Part shown: positions 30,702 to 40,540 of the stretch, piece after piece | Layout: each line of letters starts with the position of its first letter | How positions within the stretch are numbered: position 1 is the first letter of the stretch | Assembly: GCA_009829735.1 (NCBI GenBank) | Contig: CM020618.1 | Coordinates: 11,933,119-11,997,118 of the forward strand | Direction of reading: 5' to 3' | DNA from: Pyropia yezoensis | Lineage: Eukaryota; Rhodophyta; Bangiophyceae; Bangiales; Bangiaceae | DNA length: 64,000 bases | Notes under the pieces: generated by a model | The model's input: the letters and a program-made list of their open reading frames with translations, nothing else | The model's database searches: none | Told to the model about the DNA's origin: nothing | Position numbers and translations under genes: made by a program

Positions 30702-31610
30702 GCCGCCCACCCGGTACCGCTGGTAGTCGTACCGCCGCGCAATGGACACGACCAGCCGGAGGTTGGCGGCGACCAGCCGCTCCCGAGCGGCGGTAACGGC
30801 GGCAAGCGCCGCCGGCCACTCGGCGCGGGGCACGCCCACCTCGTCTGCCCACTCGGCGTCCGACGGGGGGCGGCCGAGGCGGTCGGCGAGCGCCTCCCGG
30901 GAGCGCTGCCAGCGGAGGAGCTGCCCGACAGAGGCGGCAACGCCCGCCAGCTCCGTGTCGTCGAGCATGGACACGGAGCGCACCTCCCGCATGTAGGCGC
31001 CCAGGCCTGACGATTCCGTCACGCCCCAGCCCCCACCGGCGGCGGCGGCGTACGAGGTGGACGCGCCCGTCGGGCCCGCCGGCCGGGGGGGGGGGAAGCG
31101 GGGGGGGGTCTGCCTCCGGCGCGGCGCCGCCGACGCTGCCGCCGACGACGCTTCCGCCGCCGCCGCCGCCGCCGGGCGGTCCGCCACCGCTACCCCAGCC
31201 GCCGCCGCCGCCACCGTCGCCGCCGCCGCCGCCGCCGCTGGCGGTGGTGGTAGCAGGTGGGCGGTGGAGCGCCGGGGGGTGGTGGTGGTGGGGAGCTTCC
31301 CCGCTGCTGCTGCAGGGGAGGCCCGCCGCCGCCCCGCCGTCGCGGCGGTCGACGCTGCCGCCGCCGCCGCCGCAGCTGCCGTCGGCGCCGACAGCACCGT
31401 CGGCAGCGCGCAGGACGGGGCGGCAAAGGCGGGGAGGGGGCACGCCGGCGCGGCGGGCGCGCCCAGCCGGGCGGCCGCCGTCCAGAGGGGGGGCGGCGGC
31501 GCCGTCGCGGGGGCGCGCGTGGCGCCGCCGCCGCCTCTTTGGCGGCCCCGCCGGGCGCCCACCGACCGGCGGGCCCCTATGGAGAGGGGAACGGCCACAA
31601 AGGCCGCCAT
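29829..31610 (-). CDS. Plastid RNA polymerase sigma-70 factor
   Basis: Nucleus-encoded sigma factor for the bacterial-type plastid polymerase. ATG at 31610. Residues 1 to about 200 are Ala/Arg/Pro-rich, with the plastid-targeting region at the front. Region 1.2 is SSGLGAYMREVRSVSMLDD. Region 2.1 is ERLVAANLRLVVSIARRYDY. Regions 2.2-2.4 read LADLVQEGSLGLIKGAEKFD and YRFATYASWWIRQAITRAL. Region 3 contains IRLPVHV and AELAARLNVTPRRLAFIL. Region 4.1 is LSPMERHVVCLRYG. The 4.2 helix-turn-helix is ALEELATAYQVPLSRVRQTE followed by LRALRRLRRKF. Between 2.1 and 2.2 the open frame carries about 66 Gly-rich residues foreign to the family. This is probably an in-frame intron (30511-30717), leaving about 524 residues. 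The stop is at 29829, just before a poly-C block. Confidence 0.92.
30511..30717 (-). other. Probable in-frame intron of the sigma-factor gene
   Basis: Minus-strand donor CG|GTACCG at 30717, acceptor GCAGCAG ending at 30511 (or 3 bp earlier in transcription, at 30514). Both choices are multiples of three (207 or 204 nt). Removal gives YDYQRGLTLADLVQEG, the normal sigma-70 spacing. The donor resembles that of the eL34 intron (CG|GTACGT). Confidence 0.65.
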
Positions 31611-33557
31611 GGGAGGGGGCGGAGAGGAGGGCTAGCTAGGGGACTTGGTGAAGAAGGTAAGGAAGCTATGGTCGCGGGAGACGGGAGGAGCTGCGTGACG
31701 GCGCCGGCAGCGAGTGGCCGAGCAGGTGGACACGGTCAGCGGGGGAATAATGGAAAGATACGTGGTGTTGGGGGAGGGGGTGGCAAGGGGGGGGGAAGGA
31801 GGGGCGCGGGGGGATGGGGGGGCACGTGCTGACCTTGGCCAGCCCGTTGGAAGTCGATGGGGTGTGGGCGGCACGACGGGGACTGCCAACCGCCAGCGGC
31901 ACCGCTGCCTCTGGGGTCTGGCTATATCGGATGCTCCCCTCCAAGTCCCTTGCGCGACCGTTGCGCCCGGGCGACGGTCCAGTCACAGGTCGGGGGCGCG
32001 GCGGCGGGGGGGAAGATGGACAGGACGCACCCCCCACGGCCCCTCCCCCCTGCAGCCTCATCCCGCGCAGCCCCCATTTCCCGAAAAGCATACCATCCTG
32101 TGCACTGCCGAAGGCTGCAGAGGATGGGGGAGGGAGAGCACCTGGCACCCCCCTGCATCCCCCCCCTTTGCCAGAGAGGAGTGGCAGCGCACCCCCCCCA
32201 CCCACCAGGATCCGGGGCCCCGGGAGGCAAGGAGGAGCTCACCCCCCGCCCCCCTCCCATGCGAGGTAGAGGGAGCTCCCAGCTCGTTGCTCGTTAACGG
32301 GAAAACCTCGCCCAATCTCCCCGCCCCCCAGCCGTGCGTCGGCGGGTGTGGGGTGGGGCGGCCGCGGCGGCCCCGCCCGAGGGGGGTCAGATCCCCCGTT
32401 GACGGAGAGGGGCCCAGCAAGAAACCCCTGCGCGGAGTGGAGTGGGGAGGGGGGGCCGCCCAACCGGCGCGCTGGTGGGGTGCGGCGCGGGGGGTGGCCC
32501 GTCGGCTGCGCCCGCCTGTGCTCGACGCGGCGGTGCCACGCCGCGCCCACGCTGCGCGCAAGCACGACAGACGCAGGCACACCCCTCGCAGGAGCCCGCT
32601 GGTGGGGGCGGGGTCGTCTCCTTTCCTGCCGCCGCCGCGGGTGGTGCTGCTTCCGCGGCGACAGGGGGGTGGGGGGTGGGAGGGGCTGGTCCTTGGGCGA
32701 GAGCTTCTGCCGGACGGGTGTGCAAGGGGAGGTGCGTGATCTCGGTCACGGTGGGGCACCCCTCTCGAGCCCCGCTTCTGGGAGCCTCCATGCCAGAGAT
32801 TTAAGATGGTGGCCACGAGAGCCAATGGAGAAGGGGAGTTGTGGAGCAGGCAACATCTCATTGCATTGACGCTTGGGAGGGTGCCGCACCACGTTGATAC
32901 AGCTCCTGACAATACGGTACTTAAACAATCCAGGTGCTTTAAGTTTTACGTGCAAGTCTGGGAGATTATTGACGACTGGGGAGCACGCTGTCGGTCGACG
33001 AGACACACTCTGCGGCAAACGCTTCCCGTGGTACTTTTTGGCAGACACACGCCCACGCGGGATCTCTGCTCTGCTTTTGCGTTTTTCTATGTGCTTCTAC
33101 GGACACCCGCAGCGTTGCTGTCTCCCCCCTCTTGCCTCCTGTTTGCTTCGTCGCCGCAAACAAAGTCAATGTCCCGACACAACGAGGTGCCCCAAAGGAC
33201 ACACCTGTACCCTACGTGAGCTACGAAAGATATGCTATCGCCCTGCCCCTCTGTCAGACTGCGGACGGACGGCATTCTGCTTCCGTAGCTTCAGGCCAAC
33301 GACGATGGTGGTGCACATGCGCACTGACGGCATGCATCGCCGGCGCCAGCCACGCGCCGCGGGAGGAAAGGGAACTATACAAGCAAGACAAGAGCGATGG
33401 GACGGTCAAGCCGTCGCCACGGTGGGCACAGCAGAACGCGCCCATCCCGCCGCCCCCCCCCCCAAATACCACGTCACGCTTCTCCTCTACCCACCCCAAC
33501 TCTCCCGCCTCCCCCGCCTCTAACTGCCGCCCGCCCCCCCCCTCAGCGGCCCCGCCT
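31611..33557. other. Long spacer upstream of sigma factor
   Basis: The sigma gene reads leftwards from 31610, so the first part is its promoter region. About 32790-33330 is less GC-rich than the flanks. I see no conserved coding signal, RNA gene or element. All open frames here look compositional. Confidence 0.45.
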
Positions 33558-34685
33558 TCACCGCCGGCGGCTGCGCTTGGCAGTGGGCGCCACGGGGGTG
33601 CCGCCGCCAAGGCGCGCCGACCGCCGGCGTCCAGCCGGCGGCCGCGTCCGCCTGTCGGCCGCCGCCGCAACCGCCGCCGACGGCGTGCCGCCGCCCGCTG
33701 CCGTTGCCGCTGCTGCTGCCGCTGCCGCCGCAGCCGCGGCGGCGGCAGTCCCCGAGCCAGCAGATGCGGCGGCGCCGGGAGCAGACCCCCCCCCCGTCGT
33801 GGCCGCCGACGCCGCCGCGGCCGCCGCGGCGTGCGCGGCGAGCGCCGCGTCGAGGCGGGCAACGAGGCCGGTGAGGGCCACCCGCTGGTGCGACCGGGCG
33901 ACCGTCTCCATGTCCCGGGCCCAGAGCTTTTTGGTCAGGATGAGCACCCGCCCCGCGTCGGCGGCCGCCGCGGCCGTGGCGGTCGCCGCGGTGGCCGCGG
34001 AGGCGGGCGGGGGGGGGGGGAGGGGGGGGAGGGGGGGGGGACGCCGTGCCCGCCCCACCCACGCCCACCGCCGACGAGGTGTCGCCGGCGCCACCACCAC
34101 CACCACCACCATTAGCAGCGACACCACCACCACCGCCGCCGGGACCGCCGCCAGCAGGGCCACTGCCGCCACCGGCGCCGCCACCACCACCACCACCGCC
34201 ACCACCACCACCACCACCACCGCCACCATCTCCCCCCCCCCCCCCCTCCCCCTCCGCATCGTCAGGCTCCTCCACCCCCCCCACCCCCACGTCGACCCCC
34301 CCCTCCAGCCGGGTGGTAACCGCGTCCACCACCCCCGGGTAGAGCCGGTCCATGGCCGTCTCGGCGTGCCGCCGCTGGGACGCGGTGCCCCGGATGACGA
34401 CCCGCCGCACCGCCTCGGCGGCAAAAAAGCAGCGGATGGGCCGGCAGCAGGAGCACGCGCACAGCTTGTCCAGCCCCGGCACGTCCACCGCCCACGTGAC
34501 GGGCGCCGACGCGGCAGCGAGCGCCGCCCGTGCCGGTGGGAGCAGCGCCGCAAAGGAGCCATACCACGCCGCCGCTGTGGCGGGCGACGCGGCCGTCGCG
34601 GCCGCCGCCGCCGCCGCCGCCGCTGCCACCCCACCGTTGGTGGGCCCCACCGCCGCCACCGTGTTGGACGACGTCGCCGTCGTAC

Positions 34686-34727
<42 letters not shown>

Positions 34728-34728
34728 A

Positions 34729-34760
<32 letters not shown>

Positions 34761-36826
34761 TGGCACCCCCAGCAGCAGCCCCCCCCCCGGCATCCCCCCC
34801 CCCCACGCCCCCCGAAAAGCCCTCCACCGCCAGGCGCAGGACGGAGCTCATGGTCAGGGCCCGCGGCGGCCGCCGCGGGGTGGCGACCTCGGCGACCAGC
34901 CGCGCAATGGCGCGGCGGAGGACGGGCGGCGGGGCGCCCACAAGTACCGCCGCGCGGAGGAGGGCGGGGAAGCCCGTCGGGCCAGCCACCCAAAAGGGGC
35001 CCTCGCCCTTGCCGGCGGGCACCGCCTCGGCGGCGGCCACCAGCCGCGGCACCAGCAGGGTGCCCACCACCCGGCACAGGCGGGCGCGCTCGCGGGCGGG
35101 GAGCCGCCCAACGACCAGCGGCGCTTCGCAGACGGGAATGAGCCGCAGGCTGGCACGCTCGCCGCCGCCGCCGCCACCGCCACCGCCACCGCCCTCCCCA
35201 CCGCCGTCCCCACCGCCGCCACCCCCACCCCCACCGCCACCCCCGTCACCGCCGCCGCCGTCGCCGCTGCCGTCGGTCACCGCGCCCACCCCCTCCCCCG
35301 TGGCCGCGTTGGCGAGCATCCCCACCAGCTGCACACAGGAAGGGAGCTTGCCCTTTGCCACGTTCCACCCCACCACCGCATCCAGGGCGGGCGCCACCGC
35401 CGCCACGCCCAGGCGGGCCGTCCACGACAGCAACAGCGCCCGCCGCGGCAACGAATTGACACACAGCGTCGGCGCCGCGGCGGCGGCCAGGCGCGACACG
35501 CCCCGCGTCGCGGCCGGCAGCGCGGCGGCGCCCGCGGCAATGGCCGCCAGGCCGGGGTGCTCGCCGACGGGGCGGCCCGTGTGGGTGCCCGACAGGAAGG
35601 CAGAGAGGAACCAGGTGGCCAGCGACAGCCGCGCTGAGCGGGCCGCCGCGCGGGCCGCCGCGCGGGCAGCCGCGCTGGGGGGGGGGGGGCGGGAAGGCTT
35701 GCGGGGAGCTGCGGGGGGTGGAGGGCGCGGCGCTACCACCGCCGCCCGCCGCGGCGCCACAGAGATTTCCATGTCCTCGTCCTCCTCCTCGGCGGCGGGC
35801 GTGGCCGCCACCACGGCGCCCGCCTCTCCCGCCGCCGCCCCCCCCGCGCCCGTCGTGCCCGCCGTACCACCCGCGTTCGCAACAACCGCCGCGCCCACCG
35901 CGCCCGTTGCACCCGCCGCGGTGTCCGTCGCGCCCGACGCGCCGGCCGCGGCGGCGTCAGCCTCCGCTGCGGCAGACCCCCCGCCGTCCCCCCCATCCTC
36001 ATCCACGTCAAGCTCCTCCCAAAAGCGGTCCCCCTCGGCCAGTTCCCGAAACAGCCCGCCCACCGCCGACGTGCCGAGGAGCCCCCCCGCCGACACGACG
36101 CGGCGGACCACCGTCGCCAGCGACCCGACGCCCAGCTCCCGCATTGCCCCTACGGCCACCGCCCGCACCACCCCGGGCGTCGGCGCCGCCGCCTCGATCG
36201 CCGCCGCCGCCAACGCCACGGCGGGGGGGTAGGCCCGCCACGCCGCCGCGTTGGCCGTCGCGGGCGCCACCAGCGCGGCCCTGTTGGCCGCCGACGGCGC
36301 CGCATAGGCGGCAAGCAGGCCGGCGACCCCAACGGGGGGAGCGCCGCCGCCGCCACCGCCGCCGCCGTTGCCACCACCACCCCCACTGCCACCCCCACCG
36401 CCACCCCCACCGCCGCCGCCGCCACCGCCGCCACCACCAACCCCAGTCCCCCCCCCCCCAGCGCCCCCCCCCGCGCCGTCTGTCGCCCCGCCCCCCTGCT
36501 TGGCGCGCGCGCTCGCGGCGGTGGCGGTCACCCACGAGCGGGTGGCAGTGTAGAGCGGTGGCAGGGAGCCGCCCCACACCCGCGGGCGGGAGCGCAGCGA
36601 CGCAACGACCGCCGCCCCCCCGCGGTCATCGTGGAGGAGGTGGAGGGCAACGAGCAGCCGCGCCAGCGGCGTCACCCACCCGCGGCGCCACGGCAGGAGC
36701 GGTGCCGAAGGGCCGGCAACGGCGGCGAGGCCCGCCGACGCGGCCGCCGCCGCCGCCGTCGCGAGCGTCACCAGCGCCGCCCGGTCCGCCACGGTCGTTG
36801 CCGCGTCGGCGACGAGGGGGGGGGGC

Positions 36827-36864
<38 letters not shown>

Positions 36865-38494
36865 GCCGCCTGTTTCCGCGCGGTACGCCGAGCGGCCGCC
36901 GCCACCCGTCGCACCAGGGTCCCCATTGGCCACAGCGCCAGCCGCCCCCCCCGCGGGAGCCCCCCCCCCCCGCCAGCCGCAGCAGCCGCCGTCACCGCCT
37001 TGCGGCCCAGCCGGTCTGCCTCGATGGCAAAGTAGTGGGCGGCGTAGCAGGCAGCGTCGAGCGGGAGCCCCCCCCCCGACAGGGCGGCACCAAGCACCGG
37101 CGCCAGGCGCGCCCACTCCCCACTTCCCCGGCGGGCAACGAGCTCCCGGAGCTCCCCCGCGGGGTCGACCCCCCCCCCGGGGGGCGGCGGGAGCGTCGCG
37201 GCCGCCACCGCCGCGGCGGCGGCGGCGGTGGCGGGCGCGCCGCCGCCGCCCGCCAGGTCGAGGACGCGGAGGAGGGTGTCCCACGCGGCGGTTGGCGACG
37301 GCGGCACGCCGGCGGGCGGGTCAGCCAGGACGGTGGGGGCGGCAAGGGCCTGCCGCACCCACGCGCACACGGCCCACGTGATGCCGGGGGGGAGGGGCGC
37401 CCGGCCGCCCGACGAGCGCGCCGCGCCGCCCCCACCGCGTGCCCCACCGCCGGTGCCGCCGCCGCCGGTGCCGCCGCCGCCGGTGCCGCCGCCGGTGCCA
37501 CCCGCCGCCCCGCTCACCACTGTCCCGCCACGGTGACCCCCCCCCCCCCCCCCCCCAGCAGCAGCCACCGCATCGTCCGCCGCGCGGGCGGCGCTGTTGA
37601 CGAGCGCCAGCAGCGCCGGCAGCCCCCCCCGCCCAGACGTGGACACGGGGGTGGTGACGACGAGCGCCTCGGGCACCAGCAGAAGCACCGACGCACGGGT
37701 GGCGCGGCGGCGGCCGCGGCCAAGCCCCGACGACGGGGAGCACACGCCACACCCACACGAGCAGCCGCAGCCGGGGGTGCCGCACCCCGCAGCGCCGCCG
37801 CAGCCGCCGCCGCCGCCGCCGCCGCCGCCACGCCCACCGCTGGCGGCGCCGGCGGTCGCGCTCGGCGTGCCACCACTGGCGCCCCCCGCCGCCCCCCCCG
37901 GCCGCGCCGCCTCTGCCGCCAGCGGCAGCCGCACCAGCGCCGACTCTGGCAGGCGGAGGACCCCCCACACCCCCCCGTGCGCGGGTCCGTCCCCTTCCGA
38001 GCCCGTGTCAGAGTCGCTGTCGCCGACAAGCCCCCAATCCTCATCGTCAATGCCGCCCCCGCCGTCGTCCCCGGCACGCCCCCCCACGCCCCCCCTCGCA
38101 CCTCCCGCCCCCGCCGCCGCCCCCGCCGCCGCCCCCCCCCCCCGCCCACCTCCACGGGGCTGACAGACGTGACCAGCAGCGCCGCGGGGGGCCGCCCCCA
38201 CAGCCCCCCCTGCCAGCCAGACCACCCCCCGGGCGGGGCGGCCAGCCCCGCGGCGGGCCACACCCGCAGCGGCACCGCGGCGGGGAGGTCGGCGAGGGCG
38301 GAAAAGACCGCCCGGTCGGCCGTCTCGGCCGGCGGCCGCCGCGGCGGGCCCTGGCCGCCAGATGCCGCGGCGCACGCGTTGCGGGAGCCAAAGGGCCCTT
38401 CCAGGATGACCGCCAGGTAGTCTGGGGGGGGGGCTGGGGGCGGGTTCAACAGGGAGGGGGGGACCCGGCACACGCCCCCACCGTCGCTGTCGCT

Positions 38495-38556
<62 letters not shown>

Positions 38557-38740
38557 TGCCGTCGACGCTGCCACCGTCACCATCACTATCCCCACCACCG
38601 CCGTGGCCACCCACCGCGGACGGGGTGACCCAGTTAGCGAGCAGCGTCGTGATGCGCGCCGAGGCGGCGGCGCGGTCGGCGTCGGTCGGCGCCGCTACCA
38701 CCTCGCCGAGCAAGGCGCTTAATTGGTCGGCGACGGACAT
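33558..38740 (-). CDS. Very large low-complexity protein, nuclear-type C-terminus
   Basis: About 1,720 codons from the ATG at 38740 (MSVADQLSALLGEVVAA) to a stop at 33558, needing frame changes near 38140 (C run), 36820-36880 (GCC repeats) and 34010-34040 (G run). Globular islands with ordinary composition recur between Gly, Ala and Pro runs: LAVILEGPFGSRNAC; ITWAVCAWVRQALAAPTVL; CYAAHYFAIEADRLGRKAV; LARLLVALHLLHDDRGG; VRAVAVGAMRELGVGSLATV; FPALLRAAVLVGAPPPVLRR; a cysteine cluster LCACSCCRPIRCFF followed by ASQRRHAETAMDRL; and RVLILTKKLWARDMETVARS. The C-terminus KRSRRR looks like a nuclear localisation signal. The Cys cluster with a following RRH resembles a region found in several uncharacterised eukaryotic proteins. 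Family and role unknown. Consistent residue use across the breaks argues for one gene with GC-rich introns or indels. Confidence 0.5.
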
Positions 38741-39447
38741 GGCAAACGCCAGGCGGTCGCAAGCGGTAGAAGCTAGGAGGGGGGGGGAGGCGTTGAAGCC
38801 GGGGAGGGGGTAGGGGGAGAGATGGGGAGGGGGGAGGGTGGGGACGGTAGCGTGCGCAAGGTTTGCGGCCGCCAGACGGCCTCGCGGGGTGCCGCGCTGT
38901 GGATGTGATACCTCCGGAGCGCGCGTCCGGCCTACCCATCGTACGGCAGGCGCTTGGCCTACGAATCGACAGCGGTGAACTCCTGAACGGTCACACCTCT
39001 TTTTTCAAGTCATTTCCGTTTGAACGAACACGGGGGAAAGCCCTGACGAAAGCTCTCGTGCGAGTAGTGCACAGAGCGAGGGCAAAGAAATGTCTGTGAG
39101 ATGGCAGATCTAAATCTGTTTTAAGTCTATCTTTGGGTGCGTCCAGGACTGTCATCAACTTCGACACCTGTCACGAAACTTGTGTATTTCAAAAGTATGC
39201 ACAACATCGAAACAACCGACCGAGGCTGGCGGACCCATTTAACATGCAATTAGCATCGATCGATCGGAGGGTCGTCGTCGAGCAACGGCAGCCGTCTCCG
39301 TCGTGGCGACCATCCCCGCGGACACCATCACGCCGCCATCCCCGACCCCATCCCCGTCACCGGCAGCTGTAGCAGACGATTTGACGCTCCTCCTTCCCTG
39401 CTCAACCCTCATTTCCTCGTGTGGCTGGATCCTCTGCTCCCGTCACC
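38741..39447. promoter_or_regulatory. Divergent upstream region (large protein / eL34)
   Basis: Separates the large minus-strand gene from the eL34 gene on the plus strand, so it holds both promoters. 38990-39260 is relatively AT-rich. A pyrimidine-rich stretch (CTCCTCCTTCCCTGCTC) sits near 39387-39405, just upstream of the eL34 start, as is common in ribosomal-protein genes. Confidence 0.4.
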
Positions 39448-40090
39448 ATGCCTGATGCTCGTGTGACGCTGCGGCGGCGGAACCCGTACGCGACGCTGAG
39501 CAACCGCGTACGGAAGGTGAAGACGCCGGGTGGCAAGCTGGTTGTGCAGTACATCAAGAAAGCGGGCGCATCTGCGCGGTGTGGAGACACCAAGGCCAAG
39601 CTCCATGGCATCTCTATTGGCCGCCCGAAGGACTTTATGCGCATGTCCAAGCCCAAGAAGAGGGTGACGCGCGTGTATGGCGGGAACCTGTGCGCCAAGG
39701 CGGTGCGCGAGCGGTACGTATTTTGCTGTCTTCTATATTGTACTCCTGCTTTGTCCCAGTTCTGGGCGGCATCTGGAGCTGCTCGACTGCTGTGAGGGGG
39801 GGAGGGGCCTCTGAGGCAGCCGTCTGTGGAACGAGGGTGGGGTCTGCCATGAGTGGCGTGTGAATTGGTCATGATCGGTTGTTGTCTGGCTGCGCGGCCA
39901 GTGCGCGCGTCGCTGCGTCCCGTGTCTCACATGCTTGTGTTGGTGCATTCGTAATCCGCTGTATCCTTTTTGGTGTCTTTCTCTATCTGTTGGACTCGAC
40001 AGTATTGTCCGCGCCTTCCTCATTGAGGAGCAGAAGATTGTGAAGAAGGTCATCAAGGCCCAGAACCAGCAGAAGAAGGCATCCAAGTAA
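39448..40090 (+). CDS. RPL34: Ribosomal protein eL34 (RPL34), one intron
   Basis: Cytosolic large-subunit ribosomal protein. Exons 39448-39713 and 40003-40090 give 117 residues, the same length as human RPL34. Exon 1 encodes RVTLRRRNPYATLSNRVRKV, LVVQYIKKAGASARCGDT, LHGISIGRP and NLCAKAVRER. Exon 2 encodes IVRAFLIEEQKIVKKVIKAQ and a Lys-rich end. The 289-nt intron has donor CG|GTACGTA and acceptor CTCGACAG and splits an Arg codon. The in-frame ATG at 39448 matches the family N-terminus. The gene diverges from the large gene at its left and converges with the SRP-receptor gene at its right, 450 bp away. Confidence 0.97.
39714..40002 (+). other. RPL34 intron (289 nt)
   Basis: GTACGTA donor, pyrimidine-rich 3' part (TTTTTGGTGTCTTTCTC) and CAG acceptor. 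Markedly less GC-rich than the exons. Confidence 0.93.
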
Positions 40091-40540
40091 ATGAGTTTCG
40101 CGGGGTCAGTGCGCTGGCAGCTGGGTGGGCCGGCCGTCGGCCGCGATTTCATGACCTCCCTCTGCTTCGCGGTCCGCGTTGCCGATGGAGTGGGAGTCGG
40201 CGCCGTCGGTGGGGCACTCACCGCTGCGACAGGGGCGGCTGTGTTGGCGGTGGCGGGAGAGGACGAGGCTGTCGCCTCACCGGCGAAGAAGCGGGCATTG
40301 GGTTGCCTGCAGTGGTGGACATAAACGCTCTAGAAAAAAAGTGTACGCGCTTACGTTTTCCACGTGTCCCCGTCGTGTTATTGATCCCGTAGTCTTGACT
40401 TGCCGCCCATGGCGTGCGGGCATGCAATGTTCTGGCAGCCTAAGCGTATTGAGCACGCAGCCCTCTCGCCCACCACAAGCTCCGCCCAACCACCCTCCCT
40501 CCACCTCACCCCCCCCCCCGCTGGTGACCCTCCCTCATGT
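40091..40540. other. Convergent spacer between eL34 and SRP receptor
   Basis: 3' regions of two convergent genes. No coding signal. A short A-rich patch (TAGAAAAAAAGTG) at about 40331 may belong to the eL34 3' processing region. Confidence 0.45.

Noticed and set aside
37435..37500. Tandem CCGCCGCCGGTGCCG repeats as a separate minisatellite feature
   Set aside because: They lie within the large coding region and simply encode a Gly/Thr run, so they were left as part of that gene.
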